A stretch of 64,000 nucleotides of DNA from NCBI GenBank assembly GCA_014155875.1, contig JACEFZ010014509.1:1-64000 (forward strand). The letters are read 5' to 3'. Below, in pieces: positions 21,495 through 34,547 of this stretch. Made by a program: the position numbers and the translations under genes. The stretch's first letter is position 1. Each line of letters starts with the position of its first letter. The notes below the pieces were generated by a model. It was not told the DNA's origin and did not search any database. It saw only the letters and a list, made by a program, of their open reading frames with translations. The stretch is from Cepaea nemoralis. Lineage: Eukaryota; Mollusca; Gastropoda; Stylommatophora; Helicidae.

Positions 21495-24032
21495 CGGACC
21501 TACCAGGGAACTGTCCCAGTAGAACGTCAGGTCCAGAACCTGGCCCTTCACGCGGACCTACCAGAGAACTGTGCCAGTAGAACATCAGGTCCAGAACCTG
21601 GCCCTTCACGCGGACCTACCAGAGAACTGTGCCAGTAGAACATCAGGTCCAGAACCTGGCCCTTCACGCGGACCTACCAGAGAACTGTGCCAGTAGAACG
21701 TCAGGTCCAGAACCTGGCCCTTCACGCGGACCTACCAGAGAACTGTGCCAGTAGAACGTCAGGTCCAGAACCTGGCCCTTCACGCGGACCTACCAGAGAA
21801 CTGTGCCAGTAGAACGTCAGGTCCAGAACCTGGCCCTTCACGCGGACCTACCAGAGAACTGTGCCAGTAGAACGTCAGGTCCAGAACCTGGCCCTTCACG
21901 CGGACCTACCAGAGAACTGTCCCAGTAGAACGTCAGGTCCAGAACCTGGCCCTTCACGCGGACCTACCAGAGAACTGTGCCAGTAGAACGTCAGGTCCAG
22001 AACCTGGCCCTTCACGCGGACCTACCAGAGAACTGTGCCAGTAGAATGTCAGGTCCAGAACCTGGCCCTTCACGCGGACCTACCAGAGAACTGTCCCAGT
22101 AGAACGTCAGGTCCAGAACCTGGCCCTTCACGCGGACCTACCAGAGAACTGTGCCAGTAGAACGTCAGGTCCAGAACCTGGCCCTTCACGCGGACCTACC
22201 AGAGAACTGTGCCAGTAGAACGTCAGGTCCAGAACCTGGCCCTTCACGCGGACCTACCAGAGAACTGTCCCAGTAGAACGTCAGGTCCAGAACCTGGCCC
22301 TTCACGCGGACCTACCAGAGAACTGTGCCAGTAGAACGTCAGGTCCAGAACCTGGCCCTTCACGCGGACCTACCAGAGAACTGTGCCAGTAGAACGTCAG
22401 GTCCAGAACCTGGCCCTTCACGCGGACCTACCAGAGAACTGTGCCAGTAGAACGTCAGGTCCAGAACCTGGCCCTTCACGCGGACCTACCAGAGAACTGT
22501 GCCAGTAGAACGTCAGGTCCAGAACCTGGCCCTTCACGCGGACCTACCAGAGAACTGTGCCAGTAGAACGTCAGGTCCAGAACCTGGCCCTTCACGCGGA
22601 CCTACCAGAGAACTGTGCCAGTAGAATGTCAGGTCCAGAACCTGGCCCTTCACGCGGACCTACCAGAGAACTGAGCCAGTAGAACGTCAGGTCCAGAACC
22701 TGGCCCTTCACGCGGACCTACCAGGGAACTGTGCCAGTAGAACGTCAGGTCCAGAACCTGGCCCTTCACGCGGACCTACCAGGGAACTGTGCCAGTAGAA
22801 CGTCAGGTCCAGAACCTGGCCCTTCACGCGGACCTACCAGAGAACTGAGCCAGTAGAACGTCAGGTCCAGAACCTGGCCCTTCACGCGGACCTACCAGAG
22901 AACTGTGCCAGTAGAACGTCAGGTCCAGAACCTGGCCCTTCACGCGGACCTACCAGAGAACTGTGCCAGTAGAACATCAGGTCCAGAACCTGGCCCTTCA
23001 CGCGGACCTACCATAGAACTGTGCCAGTAGAACATCAGGTCCAGAACCTGGCCCTTCACGCGGACCTACCATAGAACTGTGCCAGTAGAACATCAGGTCC
23101 AGAACCTGGCCCTTCACGCGGACCTACCAGAGAACTGTGCCAGTAGAATGTCAGGTCCAGAACCTGGCCCTTCACGCGGACCTACCAGAGAACTGTGCCA
23201 GTAGAACGTCAGGTCCAGAACCTGGCCCTTCACGCGGACCTACCAGAGAACTGTGCCAGTAGAACGTCAGGTCCAGAACCTGGCCCTTCACGCGGACCTA
23301 CCAGAGAACTGTGCCAGTAGAACGTCAGGTCCAGAACCTGGCCCTTCACGCGGACCTACCAGAGAACTGTGCCAGTAGAACGTCAGGTCCAGAACCTGGC
23401 CCTTCACGCGGACCTACCAGAGAACTGTGCCAGTAGAACGTCAGGTCCAGAACCTGGCCCTTCACGCGGACCTACCAGAGAACTGTGCCAGTAGAACGTC
23501 AGGTCCAGAACCTGGCCCTTCACGCGGACCTACCAGAGAACTGTGCCAGTAGAACGTCAGGTCCAGAACCTGGCCCTTCACGCGGACCTACCAGAGAACT
23601 GTGCCAGTAGAACGTCAGGTCCAGAACCTGGCCCTTCACGCGGACCTACCAGAGAACTGTGCCAGTAGAACGTCAGGTCCAGAACCTGGCCCTTCACGCG
23701 GACCTACCAGAGAACTGTGCCAGTAGAACGTCAGGTCCAGAACCTGGCCCTTCACGCGGACCTACCAGAGAACTGTGCCAGTAGAACGTCAGGTCCAGAA
23801 CCTGGCCCTTCACGCGGACCTACCAGAGAACTGTGCCAGTAGAACGTCAGGTCCAGAACCTGGCCCTTCACGCGGATCTACCAGAGAACTGTGCCAGTAG
23901 AACGTCAGGTCCAGAACCTGGCCCTTCACGCGGACCTACCAGAGAACTATGCCAGTAGAACGTCAGGTCCAGAACCTGGCCCTTCACGCGGACCTACCAG
24001 AGAACTGAGCCAGTAGAACGTCAGGTCCAGAA
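21495..24032. repeat. 58-bp satellite, 43 full copies plus a partial
   Basis: Units start with CGGACCTACCAGAGAACTGT at 21495, 21553, 21611 and so on up to 23989, with no indel: 43 full units plus 44 bp of another. Variation is confined to a few positions, mainly the bases after GAACTG and the base before TCAGGTCC. Each unit includes CAGGTCCAGAACCTG, a short inverted repeat. Sharp homogenisation implies recent amplification or strong conversion. Confidence 0.98.
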
Positions 24033-24084
24033 TCCGGCATGTCAAAAAAAAATTTGCAGTTTTAAAAATTTTTTAAATGTAAAA

Positions 24085-24375
24085 AGTTTCAAAATGTCAG
24101 AAACTGAAAGTTAAGTAAGATCGATGTGCTCAAAGATTTAAAAAAAACTTAAGATTTCAACCAATTTTAACAATTTAAAAGAAGTTTTAAAATTTTTTTT
24201 CAATTTTTAAAAGTTTCAAAATGTCAGAAACTGAAAGTTAATTAAGTACCATGTGTTCAAAGTTTAAAGCACTTAAGATTTCAACCAATTTTAACAAGTT
24301 TAAAAAAAGTTTTAAAAATTTAAAATTTTTTTTACAAGTTTTAAAATGTCAGAAACTGAAAGATAAGAATGTACC
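24085..24375. repeat. 126-bp AT-rich repeat, about 2.3 copies
   Basis: AAAATGTCAGAAACTGAAAG starts at 24091, 24218 and 24343. Units contain ATTTCAACCAATTTTAACAA. Confidence 0.88.
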
Positions 24376-24394
24376 ATGTGTTCAAAGTTTAAAA

Positions 24395-24725
24395 ATCTGT
24401 TCAGGTGCTACACAGAGCCTCAACTTTTGTATGGATGTGAAGCATGGACAATGAGCAGTCAAGCTGAAAAACATCTGATGGGTGTAGAAATGTGGTTTCT
24501 GAGGAAAATGCAAAGAATACCATGGAAGCCAGAAAGACCAATGAACAAGTTCTTCAAGAAACAAATGTAGATCGTAAACTGATTATAGTAGACATACATT
24601 AGACGTAGACAATCAAAATTTTCTGGGCATGTTATGAAAAGAAATGAATTGGAGAACTTGGTGACAACTGGCAAGATCGAAGGGAACAGACTAAGAGGAA
24701 GAACGAGAAGTAAATACCTGGGCGA
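24395..24725 (+). pseudogene. LINE reverse-transcriptase C-terminal fragment (copy 2)
   Basis: The frames read LLYGCEAWTMSSQAEKHLM, VEMWFLRKMQRIPW and, after a frame change near 24570, MKRNELENLVTTGKIEGN with GRTRSKYL. This is the same family as 19982-20365 and 59107-59521. It is 5'-truncated and broken. Confidence 0.75.
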
Positions 24726-25157
24726 GACTGGCAGCGGATCGCATCTCGCTGGTTACTTACGGAGGTATGTGAGCCGGTCGTTCAGAAATCAATGGCAAAC
24801 TCCTGAACGTAAAACTTGCCGCAACAGCAACAGTAGATGAAAAATGCCGGTGTTGACTGCAATGTCCTAAAAAAGTAACACAGACGAGCCAAACAGTCAA
24901 GAGTACTCAACAAACAATTAGGATTAACTATTTCACGTGATATGTAAATTTAACCTTGTGTGAACTTTGTCACCTTTGAGCCCTCACTTCGGAGTTCATA
25001 AAAACGAATGTTGCAGTGTCATCTACAGACTTACTTTCATCTCATGCGTACGAAAATTCAACGTTAAGTTGAGTTGAGTTAAGAACCGACATCACTGCAC
25101 TCAGGACATTCCCATACGTGCTCAGTCCCCTGGTTCAACAGCTAGCGAAGAGTCATA
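24726..25157. other. Sequence left of the pogo element
   Basis: No gene is seen. The first 100 bp resemble 17620-17740 (GTCGTTCAGAAA, CAATGGCAAAC) and probably belong to the LINE fragment or its target. The TA at 25156-25157 is the presumed pogo target. Confidence 0.4.
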
Positions 25158-25197
25158 GGGGAGACTGAGGAGATATGGACATAGGGGAGAAATGGAC
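25158..25197 (+). repeat. Left terminal inverted repeat of the pogo element
   Basis: The terminus GGGGAGACTGAGGAGATATG is followed by GGACATA and a second copy of the inner motif, GGGGAGAAATGGACC. TA precedes it at 25156-25157. Confidence 0.8.
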
Positions 25198-25514
25198 CAC
25201 CCCCTCTCTGGCCCCTGGCTGTGATGCAATGAAAGTGAAACCATAATAAGTTTGTTTTCCACATCAAACATAGTCCGAATTTTTCATTTGCCATCGACTT
25301 CCCGCACAGGTCGTTCCCACGCAAAGTTTGAAAAATTTTCTGCACTAAAGTTTCTTTTTCCAGTTCCAGACACCATCGTAAAGCAGACGCATAGTCAGGA
25401 ATCAGGACAAGGTAATTACGTTAATATCTTTATTTACTTGTTATTTAAGAGTTCATATAAAAAATATAGCATATAATATTAGATTTAAGAGACTTTATGG
25501 CTGAATAGTTTAAT

Positions 25515-25575
25515 ACATTGATGGGGGAGAAATGAACCGGTCCATTTCTCCCCATGGTTCATTTCTCCCCATAGA
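25515..25575. promoter_or_regulatory. Subterminal GGGGAGAAATGRACC motif cluster (left)
   Basis: Three motif copies occur in alternating orientation: GGGGAGAAATGAACC, GGTCCATTTCTCCCC and GGTTCATTTCTCCCC. In pogo and related elements such subterminal repeats can be transposase-binding sites; here that role is inferred. Confidence 0.5.
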
Positions 25576-26834
25576 AGAAATTGACAAGACAGTCTGTTGT
25601 TATTAAAAGTGATGAAGATTGCATTCGAACATCAGCATTATTGATTCTTTTTAATACTGGGGTCTAAATCTAGACCAATACAACTGTTAACAAATTTGAT
25701 TTCAGTGATTTATTAAAGATGCACGCCATTCGTGCTATGATCGGTATTTCTTTGCAAATGATAGGCCTACCATTCTAAATGTTATATAATTCTGTCACTC
25801 TTTTGTTTCAGATGCCAAGATTGTACATCAGAAACACCAACAAGGGTCTCGTTACGGAGGAACGTATGAGAGAAGCTGTTAATGCTGTGAAAAATGGAAT
25901 GAAAGTGAGGAAAGCTGCAAGGGAGTACGGCATTGCTCGCTCTACCCTCAATAACAATCTTACAAAAGACAGAGAAGGAAATGGTCTGCCTACTAGACTC
26001 GTACCAAATTATAGGCATAGCCTTGTTTTCACAGCTAAGCAAGAAGCTGATTTTGCTAGTTACTTGAAAGATTGTGCAAGAATGTTCCATGGACTCATAA
26101 CTAAAAACGTTCGTATTTTGAAGTACGAGATGGCGAAAGTCAATAACATTGCACATCCTTTAACCTGGGATGAGCAAATGATGGCAGGGAATGACTGGCT
26201 TTGTGGATTTATGCGACGGAATCCCGAGCTGACCATAAGGCAACCTGAGGCAACATCTCTGGCTAGAGCTACAGCTTTCAACAAACATAATATTTGCACC
26301 TTCTTCAACATTGTCAAGGAAACCATTACAAAACTAAATGTGAGTGGAGCTCAAATCTACAATTTGGATGAGTCAGGTCTGACCACTGTACAGAAAGTGC
26401 CAAAAGTAATTGCCCCACGAGGAGTGAAGCAAATAGGCCAGGTGACATCCAGAGAAAGAGGAGAACTGGTCACAATCTGTTGCATTGTGTCAGCTGCGGA
26501 TCACATTATCCCTCCAGTTTTTGTGTTTCCCAGAAAAATTTTTAAGAATTTTATGCTTGCTGGAGCACCTGAAGGTTCCCTTGGCCTTGTGAATGAATCA
26601 GGTTGGATGACCCGTGATAATTTCGTCAAAGTTATAAATCACTTCATTAAGCATTCAAGACCTTCCAAAGACTTCCCTTTGATTTTGATCTTGGACAATC
26701 ACGATTCCCACATTTCATCACTTGAACTGTGCAAGAAATACAACATTCATGTGATCATGTTGCCACCACACACCTCATCTAAAACTCAGCCCTTGGACCG
26801 TTCAGTTTTTGGACCCATGAAGTCGGTCTACAAC

Positions 26835-27447
26835 TGTCAAAGACTGCATTATAAGGGCCGGAGGTCTGCCCCAAGATAGAACACCAACGGGAAGAGTGGT
26901 CAACCTCAAATAGAATAGAGGTTATGCAGTGCCCCGATATAGGGGCAGGGTAGGTAAGAGAATAGGGGACTATTAACTAGTTCTCTCATGAGACACGGAG
27001 ACGTTGACCAGATAGTCAGCACTCTGGTCACGACAGAATCACGCCTACATAATAGCCACGATTGCAACTCAACCAAGAGACAGCTAATGTAAGCGTGCCA
27101 AGCATCACGGCACGCAGAAAGCCGAAGGACGTGTCAAGGTCCTTCCGCGTGGTGTGTAACGAAGCGAGCCAACTAGTCAGACGGGGGACTGACATGGTAG
27201 AGAGCAGATCGTTAGATATTGATAGGAGTTTTGTGTAACCAAATAGATAGCGATTAGCAATAGGGTTTAGGAAACTAGTGATAGGCAATTCTGTGGCTTT
27301 GTGTGTGGTTTGATAGCGACTGGTATGTACTTGTAAAGAGCCAACGGCAATAAAATGTACCATTAAATTCCTTTCACACGACTTGCAAGTTTCTTGTGTG
27401 GTGTGGAAGAAGTAATCCGATGATGCCTGACACATGAGTTGTTGACA
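26835..27447 (+). repeat. 5' LTR of element A
   Basis: It runs from TGTCAAAGACTG to GAGTTGTTGACA, with matching TGTCAA/TTGACA ends. ATTATAAGG near 26849 is TATA-like and AATAAA lies at 27349-27354. Confidence 0.95.
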
Positions 27448-28695
27448 GGCAAGGATTAATGTGGTGTCAGAAGTGTGGCTTGAACGAAAGTTCAAGCTAA
27501 TACACTCACCCACGGCTCTTGACTAAGGTTACAAATAGAGAAGTAGTGAATTTAATTTGTGTCAGTGACGATGGCGTGTGCAGACTAGGGCAAGTTGCTA
27601 ACGAAGTGGTGCCTATCGTGACGAAATATTGTTTATTTGTGTTTACTAAAATATTATATACTTAAATCATGTGTTCTTCAAAGTTGTAAGTATTGATATT
27701 ATTATTTTCTTTATTTATTCATGTAATTATTCATGTAATTATGTATTTATTTATGAATAACCGTCAACTATGATTCATGGCGGAGCGATACACAGCCAGC
27801 AACATTATCGATTTTTGGAAGCTAAAAATAGCGCTGCGCCTCTGACGTGTTACGATTGACAAACGGTTGTGCTACGCCATTGGCAGTCAGCATCTGAATG
27901 TTTACAAATCGGTAACCTGCTGCCCGCCTGAATCGTTGCTTTATATAACCTATTATTTGTTTATTTCAATAAGTAATTGAATATATTTGTTTATTTAAAC
28001 AATATTAATATATTTTTATTAATTTCAAAGCAGTTATTGAATTTTTTTTCGTACTTTTTCTTATGTTTACCGTCAGGAGGGCACTACTTTCGGTCATGCA
28101 AATTAAACTTGGTCTGCACAACACTTGCATAGATTAAATTAGGTTAGTGACGAAAGGCATAAATAAGTTAGAACGAAGACAGGACAGTGACAATTTAATA
28201 TTAAGTTAACTATATTCTTTTTTTTGTGTGGGTATGTCATTGTCATTGTTCTAAGTTGTCAAGAATATTACTTGTCGTTTACTATTTGGTAATTGTTGCT
28301 GCTCTGTAAACCAGGGGGAACAACATCTGAATCGAAGATTCGTGTGTGTACGAAGTACCAAACCGGTGACCTGATTAGATAACTCGTGTCAAAGTGCCAA
28401 AGTGCCAAACAAGGTGACCTGTGTTACCGGATTGTTGTTCCCTGATTCTCGGGAACATTAAGTTGAGTATACTCAATATTTCTGGCATGCAATGTGATTA
28501 ATAGTGCATCTCTTTTTCAGCTTGTGATGCATTAGCATACTTTTGTGCTCTGTTTTTTCAGGTCTAAATTTTTCAGGTTATAAACAAAGAGTACAATTTG
28601 CAGTGCTCAGATATTAACAAACATAACATATCAAAACAAAAAAAAAGTGATTAAAGAGGTCAGTGTAGGTCAACGCTAGCTATTTACCTAACATC
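27448..28695 (+). other. Untranslated leader of element A
   Basis: About 1.25 kb between LTR and gag has no ORF of note. It holds the primer-binding site and AT-rich sequence. Confidence 0.6.
27462..27475 (+). other. Primer-binding site of element A (tRNA-Leu type)
   Basis: TGGTGTCAGAAGTG lies 14 nt after the LTR. It complements the 3' end of animal tRNA-Leu species ending in CACTTCTGACACCA. The tRNA assignment is from family knowledge. Confidence 0.7.
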
Positions 28696-31600
28696 ATGGC
28701 TACTTTAGCTGATTTCGTAAAAGCAGGCAAAGAAATGCAATACACAGGTAAAGAGCTAGAAGAATATGCTGATAAGAAATTTAAAGAAGCAAAGGATGCA
28801 GAAAGAGATGAACGTGCACGGGAAAGACAACACCAGATAGAACTAGCCGAGATAAATAAACAAAAAGAATTAGAAACAAAACAAAAGCAGTTAGAACATG
28901 ATAAGGAGATTAAGCTAAAACAGTTAGAAGAGGATAAGGAAAATAAACAGAAAGAAATAGAGATTAAACATACAGAACTAGAATTAAAGCAAAAGCAACT
29001 AGATCAGGAGAAAGAACTAAAACAAAAGACATTAGATCAGGAGAAATAACTAAAACAAAAGACATTAGATCAGGAGAGAGAACTAAAGCAAAAAGAAATA
29101 GATGAAATGGCAAGAGTTAAAGAAAAGCAAATTCAAGTAGAATCAGAGACACAGTTAAAGATGAAAGGTATGGATGTAGACTCACACGCAGAAATCTCTG
29201 CCACTAAACTATCTTTGTGATGACACAGATTCAACAAATACAAGAATATTATCAAACCATATTGTAAAGAAGATTCCATATCAGCCTGGACAGAAAATGT
29301 CGAGTATCAGTTTAAATATCATCAAGTTCCAATAGAGATGTGGGCTATGATTTATATGAAGAGCCTGAGTGGTGAGCCCCTTAAAGTGATAGAATCTATA
29401 CCATCTAATCTTAGATCTAACTATCAATACATACATGATAGGATAATGCAACACTTTTTACTTGATGCCCCTGGGTATCAGGTTCAGTTCTCAAATTTAA
29501 AACCTAAACCTAGTGAGACTTTCATTGATTACGTCTCAAATGTTCAGAGTGTACTAGATAGGTGGCTTAAAGCAGCTAACATAGGAAAAGACTTTGATAG
29601 ACTGAAAAATTTAATAGCCATGGATAAAGTCATATCCACTATACCATCTCCTTTTGCTAAATTTTTGCAGCAGTCAGACATTGAGAACATAGAGCAGTTC
29701 GAAAAGAAAGGATCTGCATTTTTTTCTTCTAACAGAGATATTTTCAAGACCTCAAATGACTCTGAAGTGGTTTCTTTTGTGAAAGACCAACCTAAAAATT
29801 ATCAGAGTAAGAGAAAACCTTTTCAGAAAATCGACCAGAAAGATAGGAAAGTGTCAAAATGTATTTACTGTCAACTTTTGCATGACACTTATTCTATGTG
29901 TGACAAATCGCCAAATTATCCGGCACATCTTGAAAATGTTATTAAGAAGCAACAAAACAAAAGATCTGCATACAGGCGTGCAATCAAATGCTTCTTTTGT
30001 TCCAGCTATGGCCATTATTCAAATAAGTGCCTGGGCCGCCATCGTATGAAAGCCAACAATGCTATTTTGATTGATACATCTTCTGATAGTGGTAGTGAGA
30101 CTGAGTGTGAGATTGAAAATACTTTACCTTTTAAACAATCTGAAGATGTGTGTTGTGTAAACGATATATTAAGTTTTGACAATTGTGAACGATGTCACCA
30201 ATTTCATGCAGACGCAAAATTAGAATGTGGACATACAGTAACATGCTCAACTGAGAGTGTAAATGCAGCATTAGCCTCCAGAGGCAATTTGATGTTCCAC
30301 AATGCAATGGTCAACGATAGACCATGCCAATGTTTGCTGGACAGCGGCAGCACCCTTATTGGTCTTAGAAAGGATCTAGTGAGTCCAGGTGAATATACAG
30401 GCGACTCTGTCAAATGCCGAACCTTTTCGGGTAACATTGAAATTTACCCTTTGGCCAAAGCCCGTATTAACACTCCTTTCCTTTCTGGTACCTTTACTTG
30501 TGCAATACTTGACAACCCTTGTACTGATTTAATTTTGGGTTGCTTACCCCAATTGAAACAATGTACTAGCGATGATATAGCTGCATGGGAGAAATTAAAT
30601 GCAGCTAATGCAACAACCAGAGCTGACTCTAGAAAACATCAAGACACACTACAAGATGAGAGACTACTGTTGCTTTCTCCAACTAGCACAGATGATACCA
30701 ACAGACAAAAATTGATAGAACAGCAGAAAGCTGATCCTAGTGGGTCTCCTTATTTAAAATTATTGAAAGAAAGAGCCAAAGTGACCAAAAATGTCTCATG
30801 GTTCTTTAAACCTAATAATGACTTTCTTACTAGATATTTTACAACTGATAACCATGAGAATCAGCAAACGGTGCGACCTGTACAACACCGCCTAACTGTG
30901 AAAAAAACTGCACATGAGTCACCGCTTGCTGGTCACCTGGCATACGACAAAACCAGGGCTGGATTTCAGGCTCATTTTCATTGGCCAGGGTTTTGGAATG
31001 ATATAAAATTATTTCATCGTTTTTGTAATGTCGGTCAACAATTAGTACATAAGGGTAGACATCCCACAGCTAAAGTACTACTTTCTACACTGGCTTCTAG
31101 ACCTTTGAGAGGGAGGGTCAAATTTACCAATACGCAAACAAGGGTGCTTGAACAAATGGTCGTAAACCAGATCAAAACATACTTCAGTTACTTCCAGACA
31201 AATAAAATGGCAAGGACCATTCAAGGTGGTACGTAAGATTTCAAATGTTGACTATGAAATATCGATAAACGGACACTTAAAGATATTCCATGTCAACATG
31301 TTGAAACTTTACTTTTCACGACAAGAGACAGGAGTAGAGACAGACGAACACAGTGCACCCACACCTAATAATAAGACGACAGACATACATAGCGCAACTA
31401 CACTAGTTAGCGGGACTGGCAAATCCGACAAGATGCATACATTTAGTGAGCTTACAGAATACGCATGATATATGTTTCCATACTGATGACTGGACAACAC
31501 ACTGACTGAAACTAAAACATGTCTTTGACAGGTTGCGACTCTTCGGTCTCACTGTCAAACCGAGCAAAGTTGAATTGGGCCTAAAAGAAATTGACTTTTT

Positions 31601-32241
31601 GGGTCATGTCATTTCACAAGGTCAACTTAAGACTGACAATAGAATCCTTACAAAAAAATTATGAATCTGACCATGCCTACCAGAAAGAAGCAGGTAAGAA
31701 GCCTTTTGGGATTAGTAAATTACTCAGAAATTACAAGTGTATTTTCCAATGTTTTAAAAGCTGCTGTAAATGAAATGTCAAAGATGCATTATTAATTTCT
31801 GCATTGTAAAAATTGAAAATCCTTTTTATCAAGGTAACAATCCTCCGCTTGCCTAATCCTAGGCTCGTTTATTATCTTAGGATAGATGCCAGCAGAATCT
31901 CCATCGCTGCAGTACTAGGCCAATTTTATGATGGCATCTTCCATCCGATTTGCGACGTGAACCGTAAGATCACACCTGCTGAGTCTAGATATTCCATATC
32001 AGAGTTGAAAAGCCCTAAGCGTCATCTATGCGGTGAGGAAGCTCCATCGATTTCTGGCGGATGTTCACTGCATTGTCCAGACTGACAACTCCCCAATCAC
32101 GGTCATACAAAATGCTGTGCATCTGAATGACCGTATATACAGGTGGTCGCTAATACTATAAGGACAACATTCTGGCTGATACCCTTAGTCGACCATCTGA
32201 GGTAGAAATACCAGAGATTCCACATAAGATTGTAGAGTAAT
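28696..32241 (+). pseudogene. Element A gag-pol remnant
   Basis: One frame runs from ATG 28696 to 31236 with stops TAA 29047-29049 and tandem TGA at 29218-29223. Order: coiled-coil Gag N-terminus (28696-29217); SCAN-like capsid region (to about 29740); zinc knuckle CFFCSSYGHYSNKC; protease DSGSTLIGL; and the integrase HHCC zinc domain with HESPLAGH, where the final cysteine pair is damaged (CNVGQQ). The integrase catalytic core is deleted near 31105, leaving only its C-terminal FHVNML region (31226-31330). A second deletion near 31470 removes most of RT up to the YxDD site. RT thumb, RNase H and a C-terminal DNILADTLSRPSEV follow in broken frames to a stop at 32239-32241. It cannot supply integrase or RT. 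Confidence 0.88.
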
Positions 32242-34531
32242 AATTGTTAAATTAGTACAGTATAATATTCTATGTAAAATATTGGATGAATACATAGACA
32301 TTATAAGCTACACTAGGTACTAAGAACAGTGATCTACCATGTGTCCGTAGACATCAACAGAAGAACTGTGTGCTCCGAATAACAAATATATCACCGTGTG
32401 AACTGGAACAGCTCGTTATGTACTAAGCTCCATATGTGTTTCCGGTGAATCATTTGTGTTAAGCAGAGAAAAACAGTGTCAGAACAGTCCATAAATACAG
32501 ACACTAAAAAACACAGGCGAACTCTACAGGTGCCATACCCATAGGACACAAGTATGACTGTGTATTGTATTTAATATACCCAGGACAAATGTAATTATAC
32601 AGTATGCCAATGAAAGCAATTTCTGAACATTGGGGCAACAACTAACCTGGAATATTTGAATACTATGTATATAAATACTTATTGTGATATGTATTATAAT
32701 ATTTTAATAGTGTGATAAATTATAGGTAGAATAGGTAACTGTAATTTACACTTAGAGTTAGGAAATAAAATAGTTTTCATTTTTTTTTAGTAGTTGACAT
32801 AAATCATTACTTTACCCACCTACTTACCCTAAAAGTAGAATAGATAGTAGTTTAGATAGGGATAGTACCATTTAATTTATTGCATTCCACTTTGTTTCAT
32901 TTCAGTTGGTTTCATTCCATATTAATGAACCATTCCATTTAACAAACATGATCAGTTATTATTATGATTAATTTACACCATAATAGGATAAAAATGTTAG
33001 ACAATTAAATATACATCATTTACACCATTTAGATTAAGAATATCAGTCATATATTTTTTTTTTTCATTTAAAAACATCAGTTATAATTTTGTCATATTTC
33101 AAATTACCCATGTTAGAAAGGTACATAATTTATTTTCACATTACCCAATTTAGAAAGGTACATAAGTCATTACATTTCACATTACCCATTTTAGAAAGGT
33201 ACATAATTAATTACATTTCACAGTACCCATGTCAGAAAGTTACATAACTCATCTCACATCAATTTCATTTTAAATAATTAGATTACATCCCTTAAATTAG
33301 ATAAATATTAGTATTAATGTAATCATATCTAAGGATTAATGTGGCAAAATAGATTAAAATAGTTAACACATTAAATACACATTTATAGAAGTAGTAGTAG
33401 TGTCAGTAGTTAGAGTATGATTATAGTAAATATAGTTGGTCATAAGACCAAGGGTATAAACCATCAACCCTTTGTACTTACATGTAAATATGTTGTATAT
33501 ATATATGACTCGTGCAGCGATTTACGCACAGTCATTGAGCTCAACTTTCTCAAACTGAGCCGAACTTGTACAGTGTCACTCCAAGGTTTTTAAATAATTG
33601 GGAGGGTGAAAGATGTGTGACATAAGTGTGAAAGTAAAAGATGTGTAACAGAAGTGTGAAAGTGAGAGTAAATGTAAAATATACAAGGGAGAGTAAGATC
33701 GGTCAGCGGATGTTTCTGCCGCTCAACGCAACTTTTTATTTATTGTCTGCGTCAAATGTTGGTTTCAATGTTAAAAATGTGCTGTGATGAATGCGTTGTG
33801 TGTAGTTTAGTTTAGATCTTAGATAAAGTATTTTAGGTCTCATAAGACGGAAGCGTAGTCACGAATTAGTGTTATACACTTGTTTGTGGCCACAGTTAAC
33901 CGAATTATGGCACTTGAAAAACTAACGTACATACACATGAGAGATAGATATACATGTTAGAAGGTAGACTATATTAGTAATTACGTCCAAACACGCAAAC
34001 AACCAGAAAAACAAACATACAAATTGCATACATATTTAATAGATCAAAGGGAGATAACTCCGGGTCAGGGGACATAATAGACAACGAAACACTAACTTAA
34101 CAGTGAAATATAACTTTACACGCGGAAGCGAAATAGGTAAAGCCTGTCGCACACAGCTTGGGTAATGGTTGTTTAATATTATATGGGGGACATGAAGCAA
34201 TTCATGTGTTGACCCTAAGAAAGTCAACTTTGTATGGGTAGTAAGTTAATTTACTATTGGAGGGCAGGTCTTATAAGACAACTGTCCGGTTCAGACATAC
34301 CTCTAATTAATATAATATTGCGATTGAGAAGAGGGCTCACGCCAACCAGACAAGTTTGTGGCGATTGCCACTAGCCAAGTAAAGTCGTACTACATTGTGA
34401 CATTAGTCAGTAGAAGTCTATGTAGTTACCCAAAGCCAGGTTATGTACAGTCTTTGACAAAAATTAGAGACACTAATTTTTTAGAATCCTCTTGCGTCAC
34501 AACCAATGACTCAAAGTTGATGACGCAACAC
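32242..34531 (+). other. Long non-coding 3' region of element A
   Basis: About 2.3 kb of AT-rich sequence lies between the pol remnant and the 3' LTR. Four copies of a unit of about 40 bp, marked AGAAAGGTACATAA, lie at 33100-33250. No gene is recognised. The length is unusual and could include another degraded insertion. Confidence 0.5.
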
Positions 34532-34543
34532 AGGAGGGGAGGG
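34532..34543 (+). other. Polypurine tract of element A
   Basis: AGGAGGGGAGGG lies 4 nt before the 3' LTR and would prime plus-strand DNA. Confidence 0.75.
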
Positions 34544-34547
34544 TGTG

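Noticed and set aside
21495..24032. CRISPR-like array
   Set aside because: Units are contiguous 58-mers without variable spacers in a eukaryotic context; it is a satellite.
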